Origin: Welwitschia mirabilis
Lineage: Eukaryota; Gnetophyta; Gnetopsida; Welwitschiales
Length of the DNA stretch: 64,000 bases
Direction: 5' to 3'
Assembly: GCA_051453625.1 (NCBI GenBank)
Contig: JBOZIK010000001.1
Location: forward strand, 277,357,921-277,421,920
Position 1 is the first letter of the stretch, and the number at the start of each line of letters is the position of its first letter. Positions 14,815 through 27,249 of the stretch are shown here, in pieces. The notes beneath the pieces were generated by a model that made no database searches, was not told where the DNA came from, and worked only from the letters and a program-made list of their open reading frames with translations. The translations under genes and the position numbers were made by a program.

Positions 14815-15350
14815 ACATCACTGACATCATGCTAACATAATTAGACTTAAAATACTAAAAAGTATCACACTACTAATGGAGTCTTTTTAGATGGTAACAT
14901 CATTAACCAGGTTACTTTAGGATACTACACTGTCGGCATCATGCTAACATCATTAGATATGAAATTGTATAGGATGTCATACTACTAATCCAAAATTTTT
15001 GAATGCTAACATCATCAATCACATTACTATAAGGAATCACATTGCTAACATCATACTAAGATCATTAGACTTGGAACTGTATAGGACATCACACTACTGA
15101 TGTAGATGCTGATATCATCAACTAGATTATTATTGAGGATCATACTATGAACATCATGCTGACATCATTAAACATGAAAGTGTATAAGTCACTACACTAT
15201 TGATGAATGTTTATTATATGTTGACATCATTAACTAGATTACCATAGGACATAATACACTATTAACATCATGCTGACAGCATAAGATCTAAAACTATGTA
15301 GGATGCTACACTACTGATGTAGGCTCTCTAAATGTTAATATTATTAGTCT

Positions 15351-15925
15351 TAGAATACAACAAGACTCACTAGTACTTTTAATAAGTTTTAAAAGAAATC
15401 TTAATTACTTTCATTTACTAATACATGTCATGTAATTAATTTATAACTTATTTACATCCATTCCAACTCATAAAACTATGATGATAACTAATTTTCATTC
15501 TATAAAAGTGATGTAGCACACACATAAAAATTTAGATGGCCCCTTCACAATGCATACATTAGCAAACCATGGAAGATAGTCTAAATACCTACATCAATGT
15601 TCTAGAAGAATAGATAATAAAAATTCAATAAAAATTAAATTTCAATTATGCAAATGTTAAGGCTTCACAGAAAATGGTGAATGATAAACTAGACTCCACT
15701 CTTCAAGCACTAAGAGGAAGACCTTAAAAGAAACTAATTAGATAGCTTTAATCATAGGTTGAGCAATTTCTTTAGGAATAAAATGAAAAAATAAATAATT
15801 TGTAAAAGAAATATACCCAATCATTTCAATAACATGTAGTAGAAGAGGTAAATAAGGAACTGAAATAATGTTACATTTATAATTCACCTCAAACAACAAA
15901 ATATACTATCATGGAAGATTAAGGT
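15351..15925 (+). other. Segment between array and gag
   Basis: A+T-rich with many stops. It holds no array units. By position it should be the end of the leader and the lost N-terminal part of gag; phrases such as ctccactcttcaagcacta near 15691 could be degraded coding sequence, but I cannot identify a domain. Confidence 0.35.
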
Positions 15926-16560
15926 GTGTTAAAATATGTAAAGAAAGTTAAAATTTGCATGTATGCTAGAACTTTGAGATCTTGTGAAGAGGCATTGGAT
16001 TGGTTACAATACATTAAAAACCATTTTAGATTAAAAAATATTAACATTAATCTACTAAGTAGATATGCAGTAATGTTCTTAATAGGGGATGCTACAACAT
16101 GTTGGAATCATTTGAGCACATCGAGAAATAAATATGTTGAATGAAGAGAATTTAAAGACCAATTTAGGAAGGCCTTTAATCTATAATAATTTGTCAAATA
16201 TAGAATAATGTCATTTAAATTCCTACAACTTGGGAGAAAAAATCTAGATGAACATTGGAAATAATTCTAAACATAAAGAGATATAGAGGAATTAACTAAT
16301 GATTTTGTTGAAAATCTTCCATCCTAATTATCAAATCTTGTTTGTTCACTAGAATCCAAATCTGCACAGGAGGAATATTGAAAAATTAAATATTATATAG
16401 AAGTATAATAGAGGATGTTGATGACCATCTAAATGGCAACAGTGATAACTGCCTCAAATATAATTATAGTCAACTACTTTAAACCATAATATAGAAGAAC
16501 ATAATTAGGATAAGGAATTTGAAGGAAATATCACTCAAGAAAGGGATGCCCCATGAAAGA
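15926..16560 (+). pseudogene. gag: Ty3/gypsy gag (capsid region), degraded
   Basis: Gag forms the virus-like particle of the retrotransposon. An open stretch of 72 codons carries the pattern EALDWLQYIK, then AVMFLIGDATTCWNHL, which matches the conserved retrotransposon gag core (x-A-xx-WL, then GDA-xx-WW). It stops at a TGA where the family has Trp before EF; the same frame goes on as REFKDQFRKAF and FLQLGRKNLDEHW, then ENLPS and LVCSLESK, interrupted by several stops. A G-to-A change at the Trp codon explains the first stop. No zinc knuckle or pol is visible before the LTR at 16674. Family match is firm; the exact clade (Tekay/Del-like) is inference. Confidence 0.75.
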
Positions 16561-16673
16561 ATAGCAGTTCAAGCATGAATAGTAGTCTTAAGGAGGAAAT
16601 CCTATAATATTATAAAAGATTTTTTATGAATTGCTATCAAAATTAGTTAAACAATAAAAAGTTTAGTTAAGGA

Positions 16674-17036
16674 TGTAATGTTTATTTAAGAGACATGACC
16701 CATGTAGAGTGTTACTATTAAAGAACATGAATGAAATTTACACAGGTGCATATTTAGTCCTAGATGAGTCCGACTACCTCCTTGGTGATTCCATAGATTA
16801 TACCTTGAATGCAATATGACCTAGTCGAGCTGCTATAACAAGACCTTACATTTGGCATTAATGAAGCATAAATATCCATTTTTAGCTACCTTTAATAAAG
16901 ATAAGTTAAAATTTTTCTTTTTATATCTATTATGTTTTTATCACTTTAAGTAAGTTATTTTTATTTTAAAGATTACCTATTTCTAAAATACATTTTCATT
17001 TCATTGTTAAAACCTTCATATCTAATATTATAAAAC
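16674..17036 (+). repeat. 3' LTR of the gag-only element
   Basis: It is the second copy of 8504-8910 and is somewhat shorter (about 363 against 407 bp) through indels in its first third. It begins ggatgtaatg, like the other copy. The end near ataaaaca is followed by unrelated sequence where the first copy has the primer site, so this copy is the downstream one. Confidence 0.6.
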
Positions 17037-18277
17037 ACTAATGGGAATGTCACACTTTATCGCTTTATTTTAAATGTGAACATTAACATTAATGGTTAAT
17101 TATGTGGTTTTCTGTATGATATTCATTTAGACTATTCTATTTTTTCTTTTTTTAAAAAAATTAAGAATTAAACATTTAATACTCATTTTTTTAGCATTTT
17201 ATTATTTTTAATCTTTTGTTTCACTATATAATAGTCCTATAATTCATTACCATAGTAGTTCCTAAATTTAAAGTTTGAAATATTTCTTGTACATGTAAGT
17301 TTGAAAAGTATATAGATGTGGCATTTTAAACATTAGTATTTATATTTTTTGTTAAATTTTATGTTATAGTCAATAAGNNNNNNNNNNNNNNNNNNNNNNN
17401 NNNNNNNNNNNNNNNNNNNNNNNNNNNNNNNNNNNNNNNNNNNNNNNNNNNNNNNNNNNNNNNNNNNNNNNNNNNNNGTAAGTTTGAAAAGTATATAGAT
17501 GTGTCATTTTAAATATTAATATTTATATTTTTTTTTTAAAGTTTATGTTCTAGTCAATAAGACATATCATCTTTTTTTTTTTTGGTTCTATGAGAGTAAT
17601 AATCGTTGTTTTAATTTTCCTAAACCATTACATTAATTATGTGCATCTAAAAAGTTTTCCATTATTGGTTAGTCTAGTGATACTTCTAGATTATTAATTT
17701 TAACAATCATATATTCATTTAACAATTTCATTCTTCTACAGAAATATGAAACCTAATGTATAATAATAAAATCTAAAATAAGTACATGACTCATAACCTA
17801 TCATAATTTGTAATAATATTTTTTAGCATAGAAAATTTCATAAATCTAAAACATAATCAACAATTATCCTACATAGTCATATTAAATATTATTAGATACC
17901 ATCATTATCAAATGTTCATGATAAATACCTTTTCAATATTTAGATCTTTATAATATGAACAACCTTATCTACACCTATAAAAATATAAAATTTTCATTCT
18001 TACTTTTGGTAATTTTTCTATTGATAAAGTAGATGATGCAAACTTGATGCATACTAACTATACTTTTAAAAACATTTAGCTAATGTTACATCCCTTTATA
18101 ACCTATTCAGATTATATCTTAAAATAAATTTAAGAGAATAGTCATAAAGTATTTCTTTACAATACATATATCTAAAGACTTTTGAAGAGAAATCATAACT
18201 TATAGGTAAAAGAAATTGAAAACTTTCATAATACATTTGGTTGAATTAAAAATTTAGTGATAAAGTTCCATTAGAAT
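17037..18277. other. A+T-rich spacer with one overlap gap
   Basis: No gene or domain is recognised. The gap at 17378-17477 is flanked by an 83-bp stretch (17295-17377) that recurs at 17478-17561, touching both gap edges; this is an unmerged overlap, not a biological repeat. Confidence 0.5.
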
Positions 18278-20060
18278 TGAAACATTCTAGAATTTGTAAT
18301 TCAAACTTTGAGCTTAAACTTTTACAAATGATTTTATTAAATATATGAGCCTATTGTTCTTAAATAAATCTATATGCATACAAATAAAATAAATCCTTAA
18401 GTATCTTTTAAAGGTAGAAAAGATAAATAACTTAAATAATGTTTAAATACAAGAGAAAATAAACCATTCTTTAATTCCAACATAGCACAACTATCATATA
18501 AACATCATATCTGAAGAGTCAACCATAACATATAATAGATTACAAGTTACAAGGATGATCAAATCACTTTTTTTAAATAATTTCTCATACACAAGATGAA
18601 ATAAATAAACATTTTTAAATGCACTCCTTGGCAAGAAAAATCAACTTTTTTTAATTACCTATTAAACACAAATAACATGGTGTGAGAACTGTAACCTTTA
18701 TAGTTCCTCATATGGTCCATGGCAAGGGTTCGAGTGATAAGGATTCTTAAGTGAAAAGGGATATCAAGAATATTAAATGATCAAAACCTTATATCAGATA
18801 CAATAATCCAAATACAAATATCCAATTCTCGATAGTCAAAAATGTATAATGAATAATATGCTCTATTAGAAGGGTGTCAAAAATACCTATTTGTTTAGAG
18901 GTTCATTCCTATGACCAATAGGAGCCTTTCAAATGGGATAACCCCTCTAAAGCCACATCTCATGCATAACTACATGGGTCACAAACATTACCCTGATTAC
19001 TCTGACAACTCACTTTCATGGCCAATGGAAGCCCTTCATGTGGCCCGGCCCTTGAAGCCACATGATTTGATCACTTAACAAAGTTTAAAGCATAGAGTTG
19101 AATTTACAACCAAGATATTATATGAATAAGAAAGAATTTCATGAATAAATAAGACAATATAAAAAATCCTAATACATGTAAGAAATATATGGAAGCTCAT
19201 AAATTATTTGAAAAAATGTTTAAAGAGCCAAGAACCATATGAAAAAGGATTTGAAGAACCAAAAAGCATGTGAGAAAGGAATCGAAAAATCATAAAGATC
19301 ATGTAAGAAATTAGATTAAGCCATAAAACCATATAAAGAAATAATGATAAACCATGCTCATGCCCAAATTAAATCAAATATTCAAGAACTCCTGAAAGAT
19401 TCGAAGGCTCAAAAGTTCGAAGGCTTATCCAATCTTTAAGATTCAGTAGCAAAGGCTTCTCCAAAAATAAAAGTAAGAAAAAACACGAAGGAAGGTCTTA
19501 TTTATAATTAAGATTTGATGAAATGTAAAGGATTATAAGAATATGAAGACAAAACATCATAAATGAGGGTGGTCAAGCTGGAAAAAGTTAATAAAAAGGC
19601 TTTATATATAAAGATAAAACATCATGAAGGGGGATGGTTAAGATGGTGTAAGTTGGTAAAGATTCAATAACCACACTTATTCCATTTCTTTCTAAGCCAT
19701 TAGATGCATTTTTATCTCAATAATGAATAACAATGCTCCTCATGCAATTTTTACAATATTATAAAATTTCCAAAGTCATACTTAAACTATTTTCTAGATA
19801 AAAACATAATAGTTACAAAATTTTAACCATAAGAATCATAATGAAATCATAAGAATTTTTAAATATTATGACTACTACAAAATTTAAGGAATTAGAGCAC
19901 AAAATTTTCATGATAAAAAATTACACCAATGAAAGTTAGGTAGTAAATACATACAATAATTAAACTAGCTTGAGAACTTTATAACAATAATTTATTTTTA
20001 TTTTTTTAAAAATTAAACTCTTAGGATAAGTCTCTAAAACTTGAAAGTTTGGACATAACA
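18278..20060 (-). repeat. 3' LTR, 1783 bp
   Basis: Homologous over its whole length to 24387-26171, from tga-aacattctagaattt to gtttggacataaca in plus-strand reading. Inside, a block ccaat-ggag-cctt with aagccacat occurs twice about 115 bp apart (near 18918 and 19021), and short aaccatatgagaaaggattt-like phrases repeat near 19230-19300. The copies differ by many substitutions, so insertion is old. No gene is expected here. Confidence 0.8.
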
Positions 20061-20080
20061 TTTCTCCATCCCTTAAGAGG
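20061..20080 (-). promoter_or_regulatory. Polypurine tract
   Basis: On the minus strand cctcttaagggatggagaaa runs directly into the LTR start TGTTATGTCC. A purine run of this kind primes plus-strand DNA synthesis and is typical of the end of plant gypsy elements (aaggg-gaga before TGT). Confidence 0.7.
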
Positions 20081-23000
20081 TTTCATCCTCAAAACTTGAA
20101 TAAAAAATCTTAATTCTTTACTACAATACATCAATTTTATATTTCCAAGCAACTTCAACTTCCATCTCTTCTAATCATTGTATTAAAGTTAAATTTATCT
20201 TTCTTCAACATCATATAAATTGTTAAATAAGTTGAAATGTTGTTTACATGCTTGCTAATCAAAGATATTAATCATTATCATAACAATAATCATCACTGAG
20301 TTTCGAATAATCAAGCCTCTGGAAATTCTCTTCTTCCTCTACCCTTCACTTTGACTTTATGGCATAAGCTCTACAAGTTGTATTTTATATATCAATAATC
20401 TTTAAAATTTACAAAAACTCTTTTGTTATACATGAACTTTCAACCTCTTCATTTCTTAAGATGATAATGTTTACTTCATTGTGGAAAACTTTATGAACTA
20501 GCATATCTTCATGAAAGGTTGAATAAAGACCATCTAATTGATTTTGCAAGGAATTTCTAAGAACATAGTTGAATATATTTGTAGATGGTTTAAAACCCTT
20601 CAATTTCATATGCTAAAATATCTTAATGACCTTCTTTCTTCAACTAAAAAAAAAATAAACTTATACTATTAAAGTCCAAAATGTAAAAGAAATTATTGTA
20701 ACATAACAATTTATTACTTCAAATTATGATACTAACCTTTAAAGATGTTATGTAGAAATTTCTCAAGCCTAAGCTCATAAATTATGTCTCTGCCACTCTA
20801 CACTCCTTTATTATGCGCTTTCTTCAATGGCTTCTTACCACTTCTGTTTACATAATCTAGTTGAATTTTCACTTCAAATATGAATATGAATAATATAATA
20901 TCTTAAAGCCTAATAAGTTAAGGACAAAATGTGGGAAATAAGGTTAAAGTTATGTAAGCATAGACTAATTAAATATATAAGAGCTTTTAGATTAATTGAG
21001 ATTGAGCAAAGTCTAGCACCATAAGGCTAATTACTTATATGCATATTTCATTCAAACAAGATTACAAACTTTACACATGTAATAATAAGATTAGCTAGTT
21101 AAGACTTATCATGTAGCTAAGGATTATAAGATGTAGACCAATGAGAAGCTAGATATTTATTTAGTTGTAGTGTATCTACACATGAATTTTCTCTTTTATT
21201 TGTTTACACTTCTTATCATACCCTTATCAATCATCATGCATATTAAGGCTTACTTACATTTTTGTCAAACAAAGAAAGTTTGTTTCCATCTTTAGTGGAT
21301 GGACACCTCAAATTATTAAAACTATTACCATACCTTATCCCATATCAATATATTTACTTTAAAATCTAAAGGTTTGCAGTTTACTTACTTACTCTATTTT
21401 TTTAGTTGAATATCTTAAAACAAGCTTATTCATAATTCATAAAACCAAATTATAGTTATGATGAATTTAAGATAATGAATCCTTAACTAAATTCAAGGGC
21501 TCCATAACTCTCACTTCATTTTTCGATAATAATTACATGAAATATTTCAAGGATGTGGTAATTCTTGTTGCTATCAATAATCATAAGTGCTCACTTTACT
21601 AATAAAATTTACTATCTTACTCTACCAAGGTAGTGAATAATCATGTCATATAGAACTATCATTATATCAATAATCTTTAACTAGGAAGAAAAAAATACCA
21701 TGAAATACATAAATGCATTAATATTGGTTCTATGTCAGAACATGTGTTACTTATTTTTTTGTGTTAATGTGCTCAACACCTAGATTTTAATTCCATATAA
21801 AAATATATTCAGAAGTTAATACAACATCCAAATGAAGAAAATGCTTTGTCAACCACCATTTTGTCTATTTTATTACCTTGACATGCATAGCCTTATAAGG
21901 CCATACCAACATCATTTAACACATTCCCCACTTTCAAAATACATTAATATTTAATTGTTCATTAACTTTATTTTCTATCTAGCCTTCTCCTTGATTTATA
22001 AGGATCTTATGCTTGAAATACAATAGACACAATTCATTCTAAAACATCTTATGTTTTACGTAGAACATCCATAAGAGACTAAAGATTATAAGAATATCAC
22101 AAAACTTAGTGATGTATTTCTTTCAAATTTGCTAGACTTTTGTTAATGAAAAATTGATGTAAAATGTTGTTGTTTAGTTGGAAAAATAGTTTATGTTGAA
22201 AAATCTAAGGAATAAAAGATAAAAACATACCCTTTAAATTGAGGATCTCTATTAATGTAATGGTGGCTAAGTAGCCTATGAAGAGAGGAAGCCCTAAAAT
22301 CTAGAACTTCTTTATAGGAAGTTTTGAAGAAAAAAGTGAAATTGACAATGGGTAATTTGAATATGTGGAAAAAAGTAAAACATCTTAGACTTCAGGGGTG
22401 GACTCTTCTCTGTAAATCACATTATGATGAGATAATTCTTACATAAGCTCCTCTAAACACATCAGAAAATCATGCTTCTTTATGCCTCTTTCCTTCAATC
22501 ATCTACTCTTTTCTTCTCCTGCGAAGCCCTCTCTTCCTCACATATCTCATTCATGTAGTTATTAATCTGCCAATGCATTTTCCACTAGTACATCTTCTAA
22601 TATACCTTATTATCACAAAATATATCTATGGGGTTTTTTCTAGCTATACGCATAGGCAATAGCAAGTTAATAAATGCTCTTCATAATTGAGAAATAGATC
22701 TAATAAATTCTCAACAAGAGATAACTATTGGATATGTGAAATGCATGATATCATGAAAATTAAATGGACATTCAAAGATGTCAAGATAAAGCAAAGTTCT
22801 TGTTGTGATTCAAGCATAAAGAAAAAGGCAAACACACTAGTGGTAAAGAAATAATTTCAAAAGTAGATAAGTTAAACCCCTAATTTAATGGACATGCACA
22901 CAAGAAGACAATCTCAGTGTTTCTCCTTAGGTTCTTCTCATCTTTTCTACTATTTATTATATGCTCATTTCCTCTCTCATTTTTGTGCATTGCTTTTCTC

Positions 23001-24366
23001 TCTTTGTATTCTCAATTCCTTTCCCCTACACTTTTCTCTAACTAGAGTCATTGTCTTCAAAGGTATTATTCTTATTATTACTACTATCACAAATCTTGTT
23101 TAGTTCCATAAAAGAGTTAATCATAAAATTCTTTCCTAATTTAGATTTTCTACATTCTAGAAACTTCAGATAGTAACATAGATCATTCATTTCTCTCTGC
23201 ATGAAGAAAAGTCATTCCTTGAAAATGAGGTCTTTCTCTTCAAGACATGTAAGTTACATCTTTTGGTCAAGGAAACATCAAGCCAAAGAATCTGAGATAA
23301 TGAGTAGATAAATCATCTTAAAATCTCTCAAATTATGATTGAGTTTGCATTTGACCTCGAGGCTCTTTGATTTCAGACTCGCTACCACTACTTGATGCAA
23401 ATGCATCTTTAGCATTAATAATGTACTCATAGATCTGAATTAGTCTATTCATGAATTCATAGCTATTTTAAGGTCCACTCTTCCTTGCACTACTTGTAAA
23501 GTCTTAGCTAGTCAAAAAAATAACTCAAGTCCTTAGAATCGCTTATGTCATAGGATAAGGTAATACCAGAGAAATGATTTCTCCATCCCTTTTCATCTTA
23601 CTTTAAATCCAAACTAAATTCCTCTTCTAAAAAGTTACTAATTATGTGGTAATTCCGTGGAGGAGAAAATTAGCTTTTATTAATTTTATTATATAAGATA
23701 TGTTATTATTTACTCCAAATTGACAAGATTTCCCATACTCTGTAAGCTCCTATTTTTTTATTTTTCACCAATCCTCTATTTGTGCTAGGTCATTTATGTT
23801 AAGGATTTAATCCTTACCTCTCTAAAGTAAATTTCCATTTCTTTCCTACACATCTTATTATATTTTATAATGTTAAAATAACATTCACTACTTTTTTCAT
23901 GTTGTGACTTCTTTTGTAATGAAAAATATTATGCAAATTTTAATGCACCAATGTTAATAATGACCTTTAAGGGAATGCATAAACTTAACCTAAAAAGGAT
24001 GACCTTTAAATGTTGTACAACTTTGATCATTTTTGTTTAAATGTATGTATACTTAATTGAGATTTTAAGAAGACAAACAATTTATTATGAGCATACATTC
24101 ATTATACTTATTGATCACAGGCTAAGCTAATTCTTGTAAAGCAATTTGTAAGGCTTTAGACCCCTTGGAAATCTATAATTTTTTATGCATTCTTATTTAA
24201 AAAAAATTAAATATGTTGAACACTAGAACCTATCTTTTATACTTATCATAACCTAAGATCTAATGTTAAAATATGTAATGGTTTTACATCAACTATTTCT
24301 AGTGAATTACAATCTAGAATCTTTTGTACAATGGCTTCATTATAATTACTCCTACTAAAACCATAA
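20081..24366 (-). other. Internal region, mostly unrecognised
   Basis: By position this held gag-pol or a non-coding cargo. I find no clear reverse transcriptase, integrase or gag motif on the minus strand. A pyrimidine-rich plus-strand segment at 22910-23040 opens a 71-codon plus-strand frame that has no visible domain and is probably chance. Heavy decay or a non-autonomous element are both possible. Confidence 0.4.
20409..20609 (-). pseudogene. Possible degraded chromodomain tail of pol
   Basis: A 66-codon frame lies about 330 bp upstream of the polypurine tract, exactly where chromoviruses end their integrase in a chromodomain. The stretch IIILRNEEVESSCITKEFL resembles the chromodomain pattern of hydrophobic run, RN-x-x-VE, then an acidic/aromatic box, but the key Trp of that box is not present. 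The similarity is short, so this is a weak call. Confidence 0.3.
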
Positions 24367-24386
24367 CCTAATTCTCTCATACTAAA
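24367..24386 (-). promoter_or_regulatory. Primer-binding site, tRNA-Met type, decayed
   Basis: The minus strand reads tttagtatgagagaattagg immediately after the LTR end. It matches TTTGGTATCAGAGC with three mismatches and keeps the usual attagg continuation. It fixes the minus orientation of the element. Confidence 0.6.
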
Positions 24387-26171
24387 TGAAATGTTCTAGA
24401 ATTTTTAACTAAAACTATGAGATTAAGCTTTTACAAATGCTTTTAATAAATATTTTAGTTAACTATTCTTAAATAAATCTATATGCATACAAATAAAATA
24501 CATCATTAAGTATCTTTTAAAGGTAGAGAAGATAAATAACTTACATAATGTTTAAATAAAAGAGAAAATAAACCTTTCTTAAATTATAGGATAATACAAG
24601 TATCATATTGACATCATATCTTAAAAGTCAACCATAACATATAATAGATTACAAGTTAGAAGGATGAACAAATTATTTCTTTTTAACAATTTCTCATGTA
24701 CAGGCTAAAATAAATCAACATTTCCAAATGCACTCCTTGGAAAGACAAATCAGCTTTTTCTTCAACCACTTGTTAAACACAAATAGCATGTGTAATAACT
24801 ATAAACTTTGTAGTTCTTCGTATGGTCCATGGCAAGGTTTGAAATGATAATGGTTCTCAAGTAAAAATAAATATCAAGATTATTGAAAAACCAAAATCTT
24901 GTATTAGATAGAATATTCTAGATACAAATATTCAAGACTCAGTAATCTAAGAATGTATAATGAATAGTATGCTCTGTCAGAAGGGTGTTAAAAATAGCCA
25001 TTTATCTAGAGGCTTATTCCTATAACCAATAGAAACCCTTCGGATATGATAAACCCTCTGAAGTTGCATCTCATACATAACTAGATGGATTACCAACATC
25101 ACCCTGATTACTCTAACAGCTTACTCCCATTGTTAATTGGAGCCCTTCAAGTGGTCCATCCCTTAAATCTAAGTGATTTGGTCACTTAACAAAGTTTAAA
25201 GCATAGAATTGAATTTACAACCAAGATATTATATGTGTAATAAATACTTTCATGAATAAATAAGATAGTAGGAAAAATCTATAAAACATGTAAGAGATGC
25301 AAGAAACAGATGGAAGCTCATAAACTATTCAAGAAACTATTTAAAGAACCAAGAACCATATGAGAAAGGATTTAAAGAATAAAAAATGGTATGAGAAAGG
25401 AATCCAAAAACCATAAAAACATACAAAAAATTAGATTAAGCCATAAAACCATACTAAGAAATAATAATAAACCAAACCATATCCAAATTAAATCGAATAT
25501 TCAAAAATTGCCAAAGATTCTAAGGCTCAAAGGATTAAGGCTTATCTAAGATTTAAGGTTTAGTAGTAAAGGATTCTTCCAAAATTAAAGTGAGAGGAAA
25601 TGAGAAGGAGGGTATTATTTAGAACAAAGGTTTTGGAAAATGTGAAGGATCACAAGAATATAAATAAAAAACATCATAAAGGAGGATGCTCAAGATGGAA
25701 AACGTTGGTAATCTATGAAGATAAAACATCATGAAGGAGGATGATTGAGGTGGTAAAAGTTGGTAAAGATTTGATAACCACTCTTATTTCATTCCTTATT
25801 AGGAATTGGGTGCATTTTTATCTCAACAATAAATAACAATCCTTCTCATGTAATTTTACAATATCATGAAATTTTCAACATCTTATTTGAACTATTTTCT
25901 AGATAAGAATACAATAGTTACAAAATTTTAACCATAAGAGTCTTAATTAAATCACAATAATTTTCAAATATTATGACTACAATGAAATGTGAGGAATTAG
26001 AGCACAAAATTTCAATGATAAAAAATTACACCAATGAAAGTCAAGTAGTAAATACATATAACAATTAAACCAGCCTAAGGACTTTATAACAACAATTTTT
26101 TTTATTCTTTTATTTTTTTAAATTTAAATTCTTATGCTAAGTCTCTAAACCTTGAAAGTCTAGACATGACA
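24387..26171 (-). repeat. 5' LTR, 1785 bp
   Basis: Partner of 18278-20060. In minus-strand reading it starts TGTCATGTCTAGACTTTC and ends ttctagaacatttca. It carries the same internal near-duplicate block (ccaatagaaacccttc and ttaattggagcccttc in plus reading), so that duplication predates insertion. Confidence 0.8.
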
Positions 26172-27249
26172 ACAAGCCTTTCCATAAGGAAGATTAAGTT
26201 TTTCTAAAGAAAAACTAATGATTTGATATCACAGAGTAGATAATTAATAGAAATGATGTAAAAATGTACCTTGATATGAAAAGAGATGCAAGAATCATGG
26301 AAATTAGAAAAAATATTTTAATAAAAAATCTAGAAATAGGAAACATAATCAATAATAACATATGAAGAGAAAGAACTTAGTTCTTTTTAAAAATAGGTAC
26401 TTCCTCTAAAATAATTAAAAAAATTTAAGTAACTTATAAAGAAAATTCTTACCATTAATTGTTAGTTAATCTTTATAGTTAAAATGAATTACAATCATCA
26501 TCTAACTATTATAAATGTTTTAACATAATTAAAATAATGATTAGATATAGCATGTTGATTTAATTATATGCTATATTAAAATTCTTATTTCTTTATGTTA
26601 TTATTAAATGAATCATTTTGTATATTTGTAATATTGAATTATATCCTCCATTCTTTTTACTTTTGCAATCTTTATTTAGTAATTAAGTCTTATAGCCTTA
26701 TCATCATGTACATATTCCTATGAAATAATGACATTCCTTTTATTATTAGCTTGAGTCCTCTACTTTTAATTTGAGTCCTCTATTCCATATTTGCATAGAA
26801 ATAAATCATTTATTCTCATATATAAGATAGATAATTCTAGAATCTAATACTTAGGGACTTCTTTTTAAATTACTTTCTTCATATCATTATTACTTATTTA
26901 TTACCTCAAAAATATTTAACATTTTATTATAACATTATTATATGAGTACATAACTTTAGATTTATTCCTTTAAAATAAGTAAGGGTATCTTCTTGAAGAC
27001 ATCCTAACAGCAGAATAATTCTCTTCTCACTTTTTGGTTGTAATTTTAATTCTTAAAAATAAAACATTTTAATTAAAAAAATAAGCACACATCCTATAGA
27101 TTTATTATATTTATTCAAAATTTAAATAAATCTTATTTTATTTTTTAGTTTTAAAATGATCAAAATAATCTAGAATACATTTTTTTTCCTAGGTCTGCAT
27201 CTCTTAACTTATATAGAATTTATTATATTTAAATTTTAATGGATTATTT
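26172..27249. other. A+T-rich stretch, nothing recognised
   Basis: No open frame or known motif. On the minus strand it lies downstream of the protease remnant that follows, where reverse transcriptase would be expected, but I see none of its motifs. Confidence 0.4.

Larger units (their letters stand above)
9941..15350 (+). repeat. Higher-order tandem array, about 112-bp two-part unit
   Basis: The phrase tgatgtagg recurs at about 12536, 12648, 12761, 12871, 12983 and 13095, giving a 110-113 bp period; earlier copies at 10051, 10163 and 10275 agree. Each unit holds two related halves of about 52 and 60 bp. One has aactagattactatagga, the other gacttggaactgtatagga; both then run into tgccacactact and acatcat blocks. 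The 60-bp half equals the 51-bp monomer plus about 9 bp near cttctagatgctg. Roughly 45-48 units fit, minus two 100-N gaps. A few units are short; the one ending near 10376 is 101 bp. The right edge is near tattattag at 15350. Confidence 0.85.
8500..17040 (+). mobile_element. Gag-only LTR retrotransposon (TR-GAG type) carrying a satellite-like array
   Basis: A direct-repeat pair (about 8504-8910 and 16674-17036) bounds this element. A tRNA-Met-type primer site follows the first copy, and a degraded gag ends just before the second. No protease, reverse transcriptase or integrase fits between gag and the 3' LTR, so it depended on an autonomous partner. This is the pattern described for plant TR-GAG elements. 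The leader between primer site and gag is about 7 kb, far longer than usual, because a 51/112-bp tandem array fills it. The order LTR, primer site, array, gag, LTR is seen directly. Whether the array grew inside the element or entered later is inference. Outer ends and target duplications are not resolved. Confidence 0.65.
18278..26171 (-). mobile_element. Ty3/gypsy-type LTR retrotransposon, 7.9 kb, minus strand
   Basis: Two LTRs of nearly equal length (1783 and 1785 bp) enclose about 4.3 kb. On the minus strand the order is 5' LTR (24387-26171), tRNA-Met-type primer site, internal region, polypurine tract, 3' LTR (18278-20060). Both LTRs read TGT..-ATGTC at the start and ..TTTCA at the end on the minus strand. 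The internal length would fit one gag-pol gene of a Tekay/Del chromovirus, but only a possible chromodomain tail can be seen. The five flanking bases (agaat and acaag) match at three positions, so a target duplication is not shown. Confidence 0.75.

Noticed and set aside
9480-15350. CRISPR-like array
   Set aside because: Repeats are continuous without unique spacers, strongly diverged and in a plant-type sequence; it is a tandem satellite-like array.
22888-23103. 71-codon plus-strand frame as a small membrane protein
   Set aside because: Its hydrophobic look follows from a pyrimidine-rich stretch; it lies antisense inside a retrotransposon and has no recognisable domain.
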